5,405 bases of DNA, taken from contig PIXS01000011.1 in the NCBI GenBank assembly GCA_003096255.1, positions 1 to 5,405 of the forward strand. Direction: 5' to 3'. The notes under the pieces were generated by a model. That model did no database searches. It saw only the letters and a program-made list of their open reading frames with translations, and was not told the DNA's origin. Positions 3,943 to 5,405 of this stretch are shown here, piece after piece; position 1 is the first letter of the stretch; every line of letters begins with the position of its first letter. The DNA comes from Candidatus Bathyarchaeum sp. GTDB taxonomy: Archaea > Thermoproteota > Bathyarchaeia > Bathyarchaeales > Bathyarchaeaceae. The translations under genes and the position numbers were made by a program.

Positions 3943-5405
3943 AACAAAAAGAGAAAGAATATTAGGAATAGATCTTGGAACAACCAATTCAGCAGCTGCC
4001 ATATTGGAAGCTGGAAGACCAGTAATAATCCCCAGCGCGGAGGGACCAACCATTGCAGGAAAAATGTTTCCGTCGGTGGTTGCCTTCACAAAGGATGGGC
4101 AACTGCTTGTTGGTGAACCAGCAAAACGGCAGGCAGTAACCAACCCAGAAGGTTCTGTCTTTGAAGTAAAACGAAAAATGGGAACAAACGAAAAAATATC
4201 GATACAAGGCAAAGACTACACCCCACAACAAATTTCAGCATTTATTCTGCAGAAAATAAAGCGTGATGCTGAAACGTTCTTGGGCGAAACTGTAACAAAA
4301 TGTATCATCACTGTTCCTGCGCACTTCAATGACAATCAACGACAGGCAACCAAAGACGCAGGAGAAATTGCTGGTTTCGAAATCTCAAGAATAATTAATG
4401 AGCCAACAGCGGCTTCGCTTGCTTATGGGCTTGACAAAACAGATAAAGAAATGAAAATCTTGGTCTTCAGTTTTGGTGGAGGAACTAACGACACCACCAT
4501 CATGGACTTTGGTGGAGGAGTCTTCGAAGTTTTAGGCACAAGCGGAGATACACAACTTGGTGGAACCAACCTAGATTCTGCAGTGGTCGATTACCTGTTA
4601 TCCGAATTCAAGACCCAGAATGGCATAGACCTTAGCGGCGACCCAATGGCAATGCGCAGACTCAAAGAGGCGGGAGAAAAAGCAAAAATTGAGCTTTCAA
4701 ATCTTTTGACAACTGACATTGACCTGCCGTTTATTGCTTCTGACGCTAGTGGACCAAAACATCTTCACATCACATTGACACGAGCTAAACTTGAGCAGCT
4801 TACACGACCAATAGTTGAAAAAATTCGAGAACCAATACTTAGAACCCTCAAGGATGCTAAGCTTGAACCAAAAGACATTGACAAAATTGTCCTTATCGGC
4901 GGACAAACAAGAATGCCTATGGTTCGAAAATTCATGGAAGACTTGCTGGGTAAGCCTGCTGAACGTGGCGTAGACCCGATGGAGTGTGTTGCCGTTGGTG
5001 CAGCCATTCAGGGCGGAGTGTTAGCTGGAGAAGTAAAAGACCTTCTGTTACTAGACGTTACTCCCTTATCACTTGGAGTTGAAACCCTAGGTGGAGTTTC
5101 CACAAAGGTTCTAGAACGAAACACAACTATACCCACAAAGAAGAGCCAAATTTTCTCAACAGCAGCGGACAACCAAACAACCGTAACCATAAATGTGCTA
5201 CAGGGAGAGAGAGCCATGGCTGCAGACAATGTCTCCTTGGGCATGTTTAACCTAACAGGGATACCTCCTGCGCCCAGAGGTGTGCCCCAAATTGAAGTTA
5301 CTTTTGACATTGACGCTGACGGTATACTAAACGTCTCCGCCAAAGACTTAGCCACAGGAAAAGAACAAAAAATCACTATAACAGCTTCAACAAAACTTTC
5401 TGAAA
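3935..5405 (+). CDS. dnaK: DnaK (Hsp70) chaperone with altered active-site motif, 3' truncated by window
   Basis: The first 490 residues of an ATP-dependent Hsp70 are present; the C-terminal lid lies beyond the window. The nucleotide-binding domain (about 1-368) shows GIDLGTTNS (11-19, Asp13 = E. coli D8), VKRKMG (Lys79 = K70), [24 protein letters not shown] (Glu156 = E171) and GGQTRMP. The linker DLLLLD (369-374) is intact, and the beta substrate-binding domain (375 onward) keeps [14 protein letters not shown] and [21 protein letters not shown]. The loop of about 24 residues present in E. coli after K70 is missing, as in Gram-positive and archaeal DnaK, and the 24-residue offset checks out at later motifs. 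Oddities: the motif normally reading FD(L/F)GGGT(F/L)D is FSFGGGTND (178-186), so the catalytic Asp (E. coli D194, Hsc70 D199) is Ser179; and Tyr of VPAYF is His130. The ATG is fixed by AGGTGA five bases upstream and overlaps the grpE stop by 8 bp. The frame is open throughout. Confidence 0.96.
   Translation, partial: MSETKRERILGIDLGTTNSAAAILEAGRPVIIPSAEGPTIAGKMFPSVVAFTKDGQLLVGEPAKRQAVTNPEGSVFEVKRKMGTNEKISIQGKDYTPQQISAFILQKIKRDAETFLGETVTKCIITVPAHFNDNQRQATKDAGEIAGFEISRIINEPTAASLAYGLDKTDKEMKILVFSFGGGTNDTTIMDFGGGVFEVLGTSGDTQLGGTNLDSAVVDYLLSEFKTQNGIDLSGDPMAMRRLKEAGEKAKIELSNLLTTDIDLPFIASDASGPKHLHITLTRAKLEQLTRPIVEKIREPILRTLKDAKLEPKDIDKIVLIGGQTRMPMVRKFMEDLLGKPAERGVDPMECVAVGAAIQGGVLAGEVKDLLLLDVTPLSLGVETLGGVSTKVLERNTTIPTKKSQIFSTAADNQTTVTINVLQGERAMAADNVSLGMFNLTGIPPAPRGVPQIEVTFDIDADGILNVSAKDLATGKEQKITITASTKLSE

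Noticed and set aside
5008..5376. 122-residue open frame on the minus strand inside dnaK
   Set aside because: It lies wholly antisense to well-conserved dnaK codons, has no family-like features, and long antisense frames opposite Hsp70 genes are a known artefact of codon use.

Overview
The window reads as archaeal chromosome. It carries a pyruvoyl-type arginine decarboxylase, the F420-dependent methylene-tetrahydromethanopterin reductase Mer, archaeal TATA-like boxes about 25 bp before the inferred transcript starts, and GGTGAT-type ribosome binding sites. The DnaK resembles the type found in Thermoplasma and other archaea, and lacks the loop of about 24 residues present in E. coli DnaK. Mer, the loop-less DnaK and a long two-HTH ArsR-like regulator together fit a mesophilic or moderately thermophilic lineage such as Bathyarchaeia. 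That placement is an inference from family memory, not from a search. No mobile element, CRISPR array, rRNA or tRNA gene was seen.

Layout. Positions 1-107 hold the tail of an undetermined upstream gene, interleaved inverted repeats and a perfect GAAA-loop hairpin. Next comes pdaD (108-650, +), which converts arginine to agmatine. It converges on a small cysteine-rich protein of unknown function (676-915, -). A 250-bp spacer (916-1165) contains two candidate minus-strand TATA boxes and a pyrimidine-rich tract that may end the next operon. That operon, read on the minus strand, is a 94-residue helical protein of unknown function (2175-2459) followed 16 bp later by mer (1166-2158).

A 240-bp divergent intergenic region (2460-2699) then separates the mer operon from a plus-strand heat-shock-type operon: ArsR-like regulator (2700-3383), grpE (3376-3942) and dnaK (3935 to the window edge, truncated). 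Each adjacent pair in this operon overlaps by 8 bp, so translation is probably coupled. The regulator is the obvious candidate to control the chaperone genes, with GrpE acting as nucleotide exchange factor for DnaK.

Three points stand out. First, the two divergent promoters carry an almost identical 15-bp core (14 of 15 bases) in opposite orientation, with a perfect 7-bp-arm palindrome between them; this suggests joint control of the mer and chaperone operons. Second, DnaK has Ser where the catalytic phosphate-2 motif normally has Asp (E. coli D194), with other unusual residues nearby and His at the E. coli Y145 position. Third, a 20-codon reading frame with a better-placed start overlaps the start of the regulator in another frame, so it is either a leader peptide or the displaced true N-terminus.
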